From contig NZ_NKXR01000003.1 of assembly GCF_002232035.1 (NCBI RefSeq), forward strand, positions 1 to 64,000: a stretch of DNA of 64,000 nt, in the 5' to 3' direction. The notes beneath the pieces are model-generated. The model was not told the origin of the DNA, ran no database searches, and was given only the letters and a program-made list of their open reading frames with translations. A program made the translations under genes and the position numbers. Source of the DNA: Collinsella sp. TF06-26 (GTDB lineage Bacteria; Actinomycetota; Coriobacteriia; Coriobacteriales; Coriobacteriaceae). Each line of letters starts with the position of its first letter. Position 1 is the first letter of the stretch. Positions 53,001 through 61,111 of this stretch are shown here, one piece after another.

Positions 53001-53936
53001 GTGAACATCCTGGTTTTGTTGCCCGTCAACGACCGTCATCACGCAATTCTTGAGTCGAGCGCTCCGGGCGAGGACTTTATCTACACGAGCTCCGACGCCA
53101 TCACGCGCGAGCAGGTCGCCGATGCCGACGTGATCCTGGGCAACATAGACCCTGCCCTGCTTACCGTATGCGAGCACCTCCAGCTGCTGCAACTGCAGAC
53201 CGCCGGCTATGACGATTACTTGGCCGCCGGCACCGTGCCAGCCGACGCTAAGCTTTCCTGCTCGGTGGGCGCCTACGGCCAGGCCGTGAGCGAGCACATG
53301 TTTGCTATGGTGCTATCAATGATGAAGCGCCTGCCCGGCTACCAGGACCTGCAGCGCGAGCATCGCTGGGAAGACCTGGGTCCAGTCACCTCGCTCAAAA
53401 ACGCCAACGTGCTGGTATTGGGCGCGGGCGATATCGGCGGCCACTTTGCCACGCTCTGCCGCAGCATGGGCGCGCACGTCCGCGGCATCAAGCGCCATCC
53501 GCTCGTCTACCCCATTGTGTTTGAGGACATGGACGGCATGGACGCCCTGCCCGAGCGCCTGGCCGAGGCCGACGTCGTCGCATCCTTTATGCCCAGCACA
53601 CCCGAGACCCGCGGCCTGGCGAACGCCGAGTTCTTCGCCGCGATGAAGCCGGGCACCTTCTTTGCCAACGGCGGCCGCGGCGATCTTGTGGTCGCCGACG
53701 ACTTGGTTGCCGCCCTGGAGTCGGGACATCTTGCCGGCGCTGCGGTCGACGTCACCGACCCCGAGCCCCTGCCTGCGACAAGCCCCCTGTGGGATGCGCC
53801 CAACATGCTCATCACGCCGCACGTCTCCGGCTGGTTCCACCTGGGAGCCACGCTCAACAACGTGGTCGACATCGCCGCGGAGAATCTGCGTCACCCGCAG
53901 GCCGGCGAGACCCTGCGCTGCTGGATCGAGCACTAA
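53001..53936 (+). CDS. D-2-hydroxyacid dehydrogenase
   Basis: 311 aa from a GTG with GAGAGGA upstream. NAD-binding motif VLGAGDIGGHFA (about 136-147), catalytic region with SFMPSTPETRGLANAEFFAAMKPGTFFANGGRGDLV, and VTDPEPLPATSPLWDAPNMLITPHVSGW carrying the catalytic His. Oxidises or reduces 2-hydroxy acids in the cytoplasm; substrate cannot be read from sequence. It may supply 2-hydroxyacids to CoA-dehydratase fermentation, but that is inference. Confidence 0.9.
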   Translation: MNILVLLPVNDRHHAILESSAPGEDFIYTSSDAITREQVADADVILGNIDPALLTVCEHLQLLQLQTAGYDDYLAAGTVPADAKLSCSVGAYGQAVSEHMFAMVLSMMKRLPGYQDLQREHRWEDLGPVTSLKNANVLVLGAGDIGGHFATLCRSMGAHVRGIKRHPLVYPIVFEDMDGMDALPERLAEADVVASFMPSTPETRGLANAEFFAAMKPGTFFANGGRGDLVVADDLVAALESGHLAGAAVDVTDPEPLPATSPLWDAPNMLITPHVSGWFHLGATLNNVVDIAAENLRHPQAGETLRCWIEH

Positions 53937-53938
53937 GA

Positions 53939-53965
53939 ATTACGCCGTTTTACAAACGGCGTAAT
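53939..53965 (+). terminator. hairpin after the dehydrogenase
   Basis: ATTACGCCGTTT and AAACGGCGTAAT, 12-bp perfect stem around TAC, right behind the stop codon. No T run follows, so termination is unsure. Confidence 0.6.
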
Positions 53966-53978
53966 GAGCCGACGCTGC

Positions 53979-54077
53979 GAGCCCGTCTGGGCGGCAATCT
54001 GCCTTTCAACTTCGGCGGCATGACCAGAAGGTCAATGCCGCCTTGTTTCAAGGCACCTTGCTCGCCCAGACGGGCTC
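53979..54077. repeat. 99-nt compound palindrome
   Basis: GAGCCCGTCTGGGCG (53979-53993) pairs exactly with 54063-54077. Inside, GCAA...TGCCTTTC pairs with GTTTCAAGGCA...TTGC, and GGCGGCATGACC-AGAA-GGTCAATGCCGCC closes the centre. The whole 99 nt folds almost end to end. Flanked by two imperfect direct copies of TCGCTGACT(C/T)TT(G/A)TTC(A/G)ACCTG at 54078-54105 and 54135-54161. Confidence 0.85.
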
Positions 54078-54172
54078 TCGCTGACTCTTGTTCAACCTGT
54101 AGGGACTGGCTGGCGCGGCCCTGCCTGGGGGCATTCGCTGACTTTTATTCGACCTGCGGGATCTTCAAATTG

Positions 54173-54664
54173 CTAGAGCGTTGCTAAGTAATTCTTTGCG
54201 TCTTCTACGCTCATTGCTGCAACGGGTGCGTGTGAACAGAGTTTGGCATCGTTGGTGACCAGGAGATCTGCCTTTGCGCGCATTGCCGCAGCGATGATTA
54301 AATCGTCTTCGTAATCGCTATGGAGATTACGCTGCTTGCTCGCCATCCATATGTCGCTCAGGTCACAGGGCACTGGCGTGGCAAGCTGCGACAGCACGCT
54401 AAGACAATCCCATGCAAGCGAAGTCGCTACCGTAGCGGCATACTGGGAAAGCGAACCGTGCTCGCGCCGATACCATGCCTTATGTTCGCTTGAAATCAAA
54501 TAGAACAGGTCTTTGGACGATGTCACCGCATACAGCAAATCCACCTGCGCCGTGCATGCATCGCGTAAAAACTCAATCGCCACCGAACGACCACGTCGTG
54601 AGGGAATGAAGTAATCGAGCCACACGTTGGTGTCAACCAAGATGCGCTTTGGAGCCTCACTCAT
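54173..54664 (-). CDS. PIN-domain toxin (VapC-like)
   Basis: 163 aa. PIN fold: ILVDTNVWLDYF with Asp11, DYEDDLIIAAA with Asp120/Asp121, and VTNDAKL with Asp139, the acidic residues that bind Mg for RNA cleavage. The start overlaps the antitoxin stop by 8 bases. Role by family: translation arrest through tRNA or mRNA cutting when the antitoxin is lost. Confidence 0.85.
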   Translation of the reverse strand: MSEAPKRILVDTNVWLDYFIPSRRGRSVAIEFLRDACTAQVDLLYAVTSSKDLFYLISSEHKAWYRREHGSLSQYAATVATSLAWDCLSVLSQLATPVPCDLSDIWMASKQRNLHSDYEDDLIIAAAMRAKADLLVTNDAKLCSHAPVAAMSVEDAKNYLATL

Positions 54665-55037
54665 TAAGCCAGCTCATCTCCTCGCCATAGCGATCCGCAT
54701 AGGCATTCCGTTTGAGCTCTTCGTCGTCCGATGGCTGAGCCTTGACCATATCGATTCCCGACTCACGGCAAGCAGCAGCGAACAGCTTCGATCCTTGATC
54801 GATGAGTTCGAGTTTGCGTTTGGCGGCCTTTTCGCGCTCGCGCTGTTCCGCCCGGGCACGACTGGGCAGCAGGATATCCTCGAGCGCACCGGGGCGATCG
54901 GCCAGCGACGCCGCAAGCTGCCAGAGCGCTCGCACCGCTTGGCTCGGCGTCATACCGGCCCTGGAGAGGGCAGCGTCGCCGCTCCTTTTAAGATCGGCAT
55001 CGAGACGTACGTTGATCTGAGCGGCTGTTGTGGTCAT
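54657..55037 (-). CDS. RelB/DinJ-type antitoxin
   Basis: 126 aa. The N-terminus has a ribbon-helix-helix (AAQINVRLDADLKRSGDAALSRAGMTPSQAVRALWQLAAS, residues 5-44) of the RelB/DinJ class, then a Lys/Glu-rich helical tail that would neutralise the toxin. First gene of the pair, with AAGGAGGGG before the ATG. Pairing with a PIN toxin instead of RelE/YafQ is a less usual combination. Confidence 0.82.
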   Translation of the reverse strand: MTTTAAQINVRLDADLKRSGDAALSRAGMTPSQAVRALWQLAASLADRPGALEDILLPSRARAEQREREKAAKRKLELIDQGSKLFAAACRESGIDMVKAQPSDDEELKRNAYADRYGEEMSWLNE

Positions 55038-55064
55038 GACCCCTCCTTAATACTTTATAATTAT

Positions 55065-55078
55065 CATAGAACTCTATG
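55065..55078 (-). promoter_or_regulatory. operator of the toxin-antitoxin operon
   Basis: CATAGA-AC-TCTATG, a perfect 6-bp inverted repeat 28 bases before the antitoxin start, beside A+T-rich sequence holding a TATGAT-type -10. The usual site for antitoxin autorepression. Confidence 0.6.
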
Positions 55079-55132
55079 GTAGATACGTAAAGCATGTATA
55101 GCATTTATAAGCATTAGCCGTACTCTGCACAC

Positions 55133-55166
55133 AAAAAGCCGCCGAGGCACACTGCGCCTCGGCGGC
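55133..55166 (-). terminator. strong hairpin upstream of the TA operon, terminator on the minus strand
   Basis: GCCGCCGAGGC (55138-55148) and GCCTCGGCGGC (55156-55166); on the minus strand followed by TTTTTGTG. It lies between the TA promoter region and the M18 gene's 3' end, so it would terminate transcripts entering from the TA side or the plus-strand reverse; its gene is not obvious. Confidence 0.65.
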
Positions 55167-55201
55167 CACGTATCACCGATCTAGTTCGGTTTCACCCTTT
55201 G

Positions 55202-55251
55202 CATTCGCCCAGATAAAACCTACCAAAATTAACATCCCCTTTTGGTAGGTT
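55202..55251 (-). repeat. palindromic repeat family A, copy 4
   Basis: Starts CATTCGCCCAGATAAAACC and ends TTTTGGTAGGTT; abuts the M18 aminopeptidase stop codon, so, as with copy 1, it can work as that gene's terminator. Confidence 0.8.
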
Positions 55252-56637
55252 TTAGAGCTCCACGCTTTCGGCGCCGTTGATGGTTAGGTTGCGCTCGTAG
55301 AAAGCCGTGAGGGCGCGGATGGCGTACATCACGTCGCGCACGCCGCCGGTCTCGTAGCTCGAGTGCATGGCAAGCTGCGGCAGGCCCACGTCCACGGCAT
55401 GCATGCTCGCCTGCATATTGGACAGATTGCCGAGCGTGGAGCCGCCCGCCATATCGCTCTTGTTGGCGAAGGCCTGCGTGGGCATGTCGGCGTCGTCGCA
55501 AATAGCCTGGAACACCGCGCGGCTAAAGGCATCGGTGCAGTAGTGCTGGTTGGCGGCTTCCTTGATGACGATGCCGCCGTTGAGCACCACCTGGTTGCGG
55601 GCATCGCACTTCTCGGCGTGGTTGGGGTGCACGGCATGCGCGTTGTCGCAGCTCACGAGCATCGATGCGGCAAGGGCGCGATGATACGACTCGTCATCAA
55701 AGCCCAGCGATCCGTTGATGCGGCGCAGCGCGTCGGCCAAGAACGTCGACATGGCGCCCTGCTTGGTCTCGGAGCCAACCTCCTCGTTATCAAAGCAGCA
55801 AAAGACCGAAACGTCATGCACGTTCTCGGCACCCAAAAATGCCTGCAGCGAGGTATAGGCGCATGCCAGGTCATCGAGCTTGGGCGTCGAGATAAACTCG
55901 TCGGCCCAGCCCCAAATGCGCGCATCCTGGCGGTTGACCAGGAACAAATCGCGGCCCAGAATCTGCTCGGGCTCAACATCCAGCTCGTCGGCGATCAGGG
56001 CGTCAAAGTCGCCCTGCTTAAGGTCACCAGCGCTGATGAGAGGGCACAGGTCAACGGCTCGGTTGGGCGCAAAGCCCTCGTTAACGCCGCGGTTCATATG
56101 GATGGCAAGGCTCGGGATGATGGCGACTTCGCGCTCGGTAGCGAGCAAACGACTCTCGATACGGTCGCCCTCGCGTACCAGCACGCGGCCCGCGAGTGCC
56201 AGCGGACGGTCGAACCAGGTGTAGTCGATCATGCCGCCGTAGGCCTCGGTGTTCAGGCGCAGCGTCTCGCCCGCGCCGTCGAGCTCGGGCACAGCCTTGA
56301 CCTTAAACGTCGGCGAATCGCTGTGTGACGCCGTGAGCTGAAAATGATAGTCACCGACAACGCCGTCCTCGCCCCACGTCGCGGCCAGGTCCTCGCCCAC
56401 CTTAAAGGCAACAACGCTCGAAGTGTTGCGCTGCGTGTAATAACGCCCGCCCGGCTCGATGTCCCACGCCGCATTCTCGGGCAGGTAGGTAAAGCCCGCC
56501 TCGTCGAGCTCGGCCATAATAGTCGCCGCCGCATGGAACATGCTGGGGCATGCCTCGATAAAGTCGATAAGGTCGTTGGCGGCCTCGATATCGTCGGCCG
56601 TCACATGCGCGCGCTCGGGCGTTTCCTGATCCGTCAT
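55252..56637 (-). CDS. M18 family aminopeptidase
   Basis: 461 aa. Zinc aminopeptidase of the aspartyl/lysyl type: ASHSDSPTFKVK with His105/Asp107, CCFDNEEVGS with the Glu pair, and a C-terminal MHSSYETGGVRD. Cytoplasmic, forms large tetrahedral complexes, and trims peptides. Start at 56637 with GGGGAG 3-4 bases upstream; the frame extends further over sequence without a site. Divergent from the choloylglycine hydrolase relative. Confidence 0.93.
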   Translation of the reverse strand: MTDQETPERAHVTADDIEAANDLIDFIEACPSMFHAAATIMAELDEAGFTYLPENAAWDIEPGGRYYTQRNTSSVVAFKVGEDLAATWGEDGVVGDYHFQLTASHSDSPTFKVKAVPELDGAGETLRLNTEAYGGMIDYTWFDRPLALAGRVLVREGDRIESRLLATEREVAIIPSLAIHMNRGVNEGFAPNRAVDLCPLISAGDLKQGDFDALIADELDVEPEQILGRDLFLVNRQDARIWGWADEFISTPKLDDLACAYTSLQAFLGAENVHDVSVFCCFDNEEVGSETKQGAMSTFLADALRRINGSLGFDDESYHRALAASMLVSCDNAHAVHPNHAEKCDARNQVVLNGGIVIKEAANQHYCTDAFSRAVFQAICDDADMPTQAFANKSDMAGGSTLGNLSNMQASMHAVDVGLPQLAMHSSYETGGVRDVMYAIRALTAFYERNLTINGAESVEL

Positions 56638-56798
56638 GCTCTCCCCTTTCACTGGGTTGATGGTCTCCTCCAGCATACCCCGCCACGCCAATGTCGTACC
56701 TTTCATTCCATGTTTAATCCCGCGCCGCTCGCCAAGTTGTGCCATCATGTCCGCACTCCTTTTGCGACAATTACGCTAACAGGACGAAAGGAGCCGTC

Positions 56799-57884
56799 AT
56801 GAAGCCACGCAACATTGCCATCGCCTGCGGTGTCGCGGGAGTCGCCGTCGGCCTTGCTGCTGCCACCGGTATCGTTTATCACAAACAAATCAAGTCCGCC
56901 GCGTCACTCAAACGCTTGACCGGCAACGCGGATGGCTATGACCTGTACGCAATCGACATCGCCTACGACTACGATCTTGATCGCATCATCGCCGCTGGCG
57001 TGCGCGATGACCAGGCATACATCGATGCCGTGGTGGCACAGGTGCTGCCCGGTGTGCCGGCACATGTCCAGGCACCCCAGTTTGCCTGCAGCGCTTTTGT
57101 CGCCGTAGATGCCGAAGGCCGCGTGCGCACCGGTCGCAATTACGACTTTAAGGACGACACCTCGGCGCTGCTGGTGCGCAATCACCCACGCGGCAGCTAT
57201 GCCTCCATCGGGTTTGCCGCCCTTAACAACCTGGGCGATAACACTCCGCTTGACTCCGTCGGCGGACGCGCTGCGGCGTTGATGGGCCCGTTTGCCCAGC
57301 TCGACGGCGTCAACGAATGTGGCGTGTCCATTGCCGTGCTCACCCTGGATTCCAAACCCTGTGACCAGGACACGCAGCGCCCCGTCATCAACACTTCGCT
57401 CGCCATCCGCCTGGTGCTCGACCGCGCGGCCACCACGCAGGAGGCTGTCGACCTGCTTTCTGCCTACGACATGCACGCCATGGCCGGACGCGACTACCAC
57501 TTCTTTATCAACGACGCCGCCGGTGACGCGCGCGTAGTAGAGTGGGATCCGCGCGATCCGGACCGCGCTTTCAAAGCGACTCCTGTACGCCAGGTTACGA
57601 ACTTCTACGCCTGCTATGGCGACGAAGTGCTGCCCAACCAAAAGAATGGCGAGCTGGGCCATGGTAAAGAGCGCGCCGTCGCAATCGCCGATGTCCTCGA
57701 CGCCCATGCCGGCGCCCAAGACGAGGCAGTCGCTTGGAAGGCCCTACGCGCTGCAGCGCAAGAGCCCAATCCGGAAGACATCACCAGCAACACGCAGTGG
57801 TCGGTTGTCTTCGACAACACTGAGCCCGCTGCCGCCATCACGCTGCGCCGCCACTGGGGCGACGTCGACGCCTTTGCGCTGTAA
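56799..57884 (+). CDS. choloylglycine hydrolase-family (linear amide C-N hydrolase)
   Basis: 361 aa. An N-terminal hydrophobic anchor (4-26) precedes the Ntn-hydrolase domain. The likely nucleophile is Cys97 in FACSAF; RNYDF (113-117), GVNECGVSIAVL, and NTQWSVVFDN with the late Arg-Arg match the C59 family of bile salt and penicillin V acylases. Unlike secreted or cytosolic bile salt hydrolases, which begin with the catalytic Cys after removal of Met, Cys97 is internal, so activity would need N-terminal processing. Whether it acts on bile salts or another linear amide cannot be told. AAAGGAG is 6 bases before the ATG. Confidence 0.85.
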   Translation: MKPRNIAIACGVAGVAVGLAAATGIVYHKQIKSAASLKRLTGNADGYDLYAIDIAYDYDLDRIIAAGVRDDQAYIDAVVAQVLPGVPAHVQAPQFACSAFVAVDAEGRVRTGRNYDFKDDTSALLVRNHPRGSYASIGFAALNNLGDNTPLDSVGGRAAALMGPFAQLDGVNECGVSIAVLTLDSKPCDQDTQRPVINTSLAIRLVLDRAATTQEAVDLLSAYDMHAMAGRDYHFFINDAAGDARVVEWDPRDPDRAFKATPVRQVTNFYACYGDEVLPNQKNGELGHGKERAVAIADVLDAHAGAQDEAVAWKALRAAAQEPNPEDITSNTQWSVVFDNTEPAAAITLRRHWGDVDAFAL

Positions 57885-58025
57885 GGAGCCAGGCCCGTTG
57901 ACCTTACGCTCGCCTGACGCTGCTTACATTTCTATACATTTGAGCTAACACGTTTTACCCCTGTATCAACAGTGTGCGGGGGGTAAACTTATGCGCATGT
58001 TATAACTTGCCCGGAAGGATTCATC

Positions 58026-59105
58026 ATGCTCAGGATCGGTCTTCTTACCAGTGGCGGCGACTGCCAGGCGCTCAACGCCACCATGCGCGGCATCGTCAAA
58101 ACACTCATGACCAATAGCGAAGAGCCTATCGAGATCTACGGTTTTGAGGACGGCTACCAGGGCCTTATCTACAGCAGGTTCCGCGTCATGACGCCCGCCG
58201 ATTTTAGCGGTATCCTCACCCGCGGCGGCACCATCCTGGGCACGAGCCGTACGCCGTTCAAGCGCCTGGATACTCCCGAGGCCGACGGCGTCGAGAAGGT
58301 GCCCGCGATGGTCCACACCTATCACAAGTTGCAGCTCGACTGCCTGTTTATGCTGGGCGGCAACGGCTCCACCAAGACCGCCAACCGCCTGCGCGAAGAG
58401 GGCCTCAACGTTATCGCCCTGCCCAAGACCATCGATAACGACACCTGGGGCACCGAGTTGACGTTTGGCTTTACGAGCGCCATCGACGTCGCCACCAAGT
58501 GCATCGACGACATCCACACCACCGCTTCGAGCCACGGTCGCGTGTTTGTCATCGAAATCATGGGCCACAAGGTTGGCTGGATTCCGCTGTATGCCGGCGT
58601 CGCGGGCGGCGCGGACGTCATCCTGATTCCCGAGATCCCCTACGACATGGATAACGTCATCAAGACCATCGAGCATCGCATGGAGACCGGCAGCCGCTTT
58701 ACCATCGTAGCCGTCGCCGAGGGTGCTATCTCCAAGGAGGACGCGGCGCTGTCCAAGAAGGAGTACAAGAAGAAGCTCGCCGAGCGTACGAGCCCGTCAA
58801 TCGTGTACGACATCGCCAAGGAGATCGAGGCCAAGACCGGTCGCGAGACCCGCGTCGCCATCCCCGGCCACACGCAGCGCGGCGGCCAGCCCGACGCCCA
58901 GGACCGCATCTTTGCGACCCAGTGCGGCGTCGAGGCAGCGCTTGGCTGCCTACGCGGCGAGTTTGGCTACATGATTGCCCTGCGTGACGGCAAGATGTGC
59001 CACATGCCGCTCGAGGAGGTCGCCGGCAAGCTCAAATATGTCGACCCCCAGAGCGATCTGGTGCGCGAGGCCAAGGCGTTGGGCATCAGCTTCGGCGACG
59101 AATAA
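58026..59105 (+). CDS. pfkA: 6-phosphofructokinase, mixed-residue (group III-like)
   Basis: 359 aa. Phosphorylates fructose-6-phosphate in glycolysis. Motifs LLTSGGDCQALNATMRG (6-22), GGNGSTKT (111-118) and PKTIDND (133-139). By E. coli numbering the phosphoryl-donor residues are Gly104 (here G114) and Lys124 (here K134); Gly104 favours ATP, Lys124 is the PPi-type residue, a pairing found in actinobacterial ATP-dependent enzymes. GGAAGGA precedes the ATG. Confidence 0.9.
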   Translation: MLRIGLLTSGGDCQALNATMRGIVKTLMTNSEEPIEIYGFEDGYQGLIYSRFRVMTPADFSGILTRGGTILGTSRTPFKRLDTPEADGVEKVPAMVHTYHKLQLDCLFMLGGNGSTKTANRLREEGLNVIALPKTIDNDTWGTELTFGFTSAIDVATKCIDDIHTTASSHGRVFVIEIMGHKVGWIPLYAGVAGGADVILIPEIPYDMDNVIKTIEHRMETGSRFTIVAVAEGAISKEDAALSKKEYKKKLAERTSPSIVYDIAKEIEAKTGRETRVAIPGHTQRGGQPDAQDRIFATQCGVEAALGCLRGEFGYMIALRDGKMCHMPLEEVAGKLKYVDPQSDLVREAKALGISFGDE

Positions 59106-59119
59106 CCTCGGCCGAAATT

Positions 59120-59188
59120 AAGTTGCGGCGAAATAGTTCCTGCTTAGCCCGCAAATGGCTGAATTTAGGAACTATTCCACCGCAACTT
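59120..59188. repeat. palindrome family B, copy 2
   Basis: 22-nt arms 59120-59141 and 59167-59188 with two G-T-type mismatches. Ends AAGTTGCGG/CCGCAACTT as in the other copies; centre AATAGTTCCT. Confidence 0.82.
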
Positions 59189-59254
59189 TTGAGCCGGGCT
59201 CTTAGCTGTTGCGCGCACTGACATTTGTCACATAATTGCTGGTCATGATGGTTG

Positions 59255-59317
59255 CTACCGGTAGTTGCGGTAGGGTTGGGGCAGATTCTAACTAGAAATG
59301 GTGGTCGCTACCGGTTG
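59255..59317. promoter_or_regulatory. repeated CTACCGGTAG-type sites before the XRE membrane regulator
   Basis: CTACCGGTAG (59255-59264, perfect palindrome) and CTACCGGTTG (59308-59317), both within GGT.GCTACCGGT.GTT, 53 bases apart and 54-116 bases before the XRE start. Possible autoregulatory operators. Confidence 0.5.
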
Positions 59318-59370
59318 TTCTCGGCATACTCGCCTCATTCGATTATGGTCACCACACGAAAGGAACCACC

Positions 59371-60291
59371 ATGGATCTTGCGATGGCGCAGCGACTCGTC
59401 GATCGCCGCAAGGCTGCCGGGCTTTCTCAGGAGGCGCTTGCTGTCCAGCTGGGCGTAAGCCGCCAGGCTGTGAGCAAATGGGAGCGCAGCGAGTCCTCAC
59501 CCGATACCGATAACCTCATTGCGCTCGCCGCGCTGTATGACGTGTCGTTGGACGAGCTGCTATATGGGGAGGCGGCCAACGATGCCGTCGACCTGAAGGA
59601 CGGTAGCGCCGACACCGAGACGGCGGATGTGGCTGACGAGGCTGAGGATTCTGCCGAGCACGCCGATTGCGGCGACAAACCACTTATCGATATTTCCCTC
59701 GCGCGCGGTATCCACGTCATTGATCCCAATAAAGGCGAGGAAGTCCATGTTGGTTGGAGCGGCATCCATGTGACCAACAAGCGCAAGGGCGAAGAGGTGC
59801 ATGTGGGGCCGGGCGGCGTGCATATCGATACGCTTGAGGACGATGGACATAGCGTGCGTACCAATGACGACGGCACCGTCACCATCGACGGCGAGACGTT
59901 CTCCAGCTGGAAGGAAGCACACGACAAGCTCGACCATCATGGCAAGTATTTCCACACCAAGGTCGGACGTGCATGGAACAAGTTTCCCTTCCCCGCACTT
60001 GTCACTCTCGCCTATCTGGCGCTCGGCATTGTCTACGGCACATGGGGCATGGGGCTTTTCCTCGTCTTTTTGGTTCCCGTCTACTACGCAATTGGTGACT
60101 TTATCGATCGACGCCATTTGTCAAAGCTCATTGAATGCGTCTATCCAGCAGCCGCCATTGCATGGTTTCTCTATATGTGGCTTTGCCTGGGGCAGCCCCA
60201 TCCCGCATGGGCCATCCTCATCACGATTCCCATCGTAAAGGCGCTCATGCGCTGGTGTCGCAAACAATGGAAGTGCCGCAAACAGGCCTAA
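59371..60291 (+). CDS. XRE-family transcriptional regulator with membrane domain and internal repeats
   Basis: 306 aa. HTH 9-62 (SQEALAVQLGVSRQAVSKWERSESSPDTDNLIALAALYDVSLDELLY). Acidic linker, then three imperfect repeats around 110-155 built on GIHVxx..KGEEVHVGxxG(I/V)HV, probably a β-repeat fold. Residues ~205-295 hold four transmembrane segments, and the end is basic. A membrane-bound one-component regulator, probably of envelope state. Two CTACCGGT sites upstream are candidate operators. Confidence 0.85.
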   Translation: MDLAMAQRLVDRRKAAGLSQEALAVQLGVSRQAVSKWERSESSPDTDNLIALAALYDVSLDELLYGEAANDAVDLKDGSADTETADVADEAEDSAEHADCGDKPLIDISLARGIHVIDPNKGEEVHVGWSGIHVTNKRKGEEVHVGPGGVHIDTLEDDGHSVRTNDDGTVTIDGETFSSWKEAHDKLDHHGKYFHTKVGRAWNKFPFPALVTLAYLALGIVYGTWGMGLFLVFLVPVYYAIGDFIDRRHLSKLIECVYPAAAIAWFLYMWLCLGQPHPAWAILITIPIVKALMRWCRKQWKCRKQA

Positions 60292-60739
60292 ACCACCCCA
60301 ACCAGCCAGCGCCACTCATCCGACACCGCCCGCCCCTTTCAAGTTGCGGTGATATAGGGACTGTTTTGAGGCTCCAAAGCGCCAAAACAGTCCGTATATC
60401 ACCGCAACTTACAAACAACTGGGTCAGTTCCGGCACGGAGATTAGCATTGAGCTGACCGCGCGCCAAGAAAAGGGCCTATTTACTACGTTTAACTCGAGA
60501 GGGCCGACCATACCCGCTTTTTTGAAAATTGACAAGCCCTCTACCTGCGGTTTTAATTTCATAATCTTTGTCATGGTCGAGGGTGTGGTAGCAAACGTAG
60601 TAGATAGGCCCATTTTGTGGCATACCACCCATTCAAGCCCAATCTCGAAGGCTAAAGGGAGCCTCTCATCCACGCCTGCGAGCGAAAACCAAATAGAATG
60701 AAAGGCAACTGGAAAGCCCGTTTGACGAGCGGAGGACAT
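60292..60739. other. structured gene-free spacer
   Basis: Holds palindrome family B copy 3 (60341-60410), a 19-bp inverted repeat with one mismatch starting GGGCCTAT (60473-60491 with 60593-60611) separated by 101 nt, and a promoter candidate TTGACA (60529-60534)/TTTAAT (60552-60557), spacer 17. No supported gene. Confidence 0.6.
60341..60410. repeat. palindrome family B, copy 3
   Basis: 28-nt arms (60341-60368; 60383-60410), starting AAGTTGCGGTGATATA, with one mismatch and a 14-nt loop. The outer 16 nt are shared with other copies; the inner part (GGGACTGTTTTG) is not. Confidence 0.88.
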
Positions 60740-61060
60740 ATGCGCGACGTAGCCGAAAGCGACTGGAAGCTGTTTAAGAAAATGCTTCCTCAATGGCAAG
60801 AACGTTATATGGAAAAGCTCATCGGCCAGTACGTTGAGATGCTGAACGGCGACAGCGAAGCGTCCAGTAGATTTTGGGCACTAGAAGAGCGCCTCAATAG
60901 AGACAAGCTGTCCTCAGGCGTAATTGCAAACGACATTCGCCGCAGCACAATGCACCGCGAGATAGCCAATTTGCTTATCGACAGTGTGATCACCCCTGAT
61001 GACCTTGACGGTTTTACCGAGGACATTAAGAGCTATGCGCAACACTGGATTGGCCAGTAA
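60740..61060 (+). CDS. hypothetical protein, helical
   Basis: 106 aa, not recognised. ATG 60740 with GGAGG 4 bases upstream; a longer frame from 60698 has no ribosome site. MRDVAESDWKLFKKMLPQWQERYMEKLI and a middle RFWALEERLNRDK suggest an all-helical soluble protein of a type seen in Firmicutes genomes, with short acidic loops. Next to the mobile-element junction at ~61112, but its composition is closer to the host than to the element. Confidence 0.7.
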   Translation: MRDVAESDWKLFKKMLPQWQERYMEKLIGQYVEMLNGDSEASSRFWALEERLNRDKLSSGVIANDIRRSTMHREIANLLIDSVITPDDLDGFTEDIKSYAQHWIGQ

Positions 61061-61111
61061 GAGCACTGAACGACAGACATCCCCAGCAAAACGGGGCAAA
61101 CGCCGGGCCAC

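Noticed and set aside
58026-59105. Calling the phosphofructokinase PPi-dependent
   Set aside because: K134 is PPi-like but G114 is ATP-like; group III ATP enzymes share this pair.
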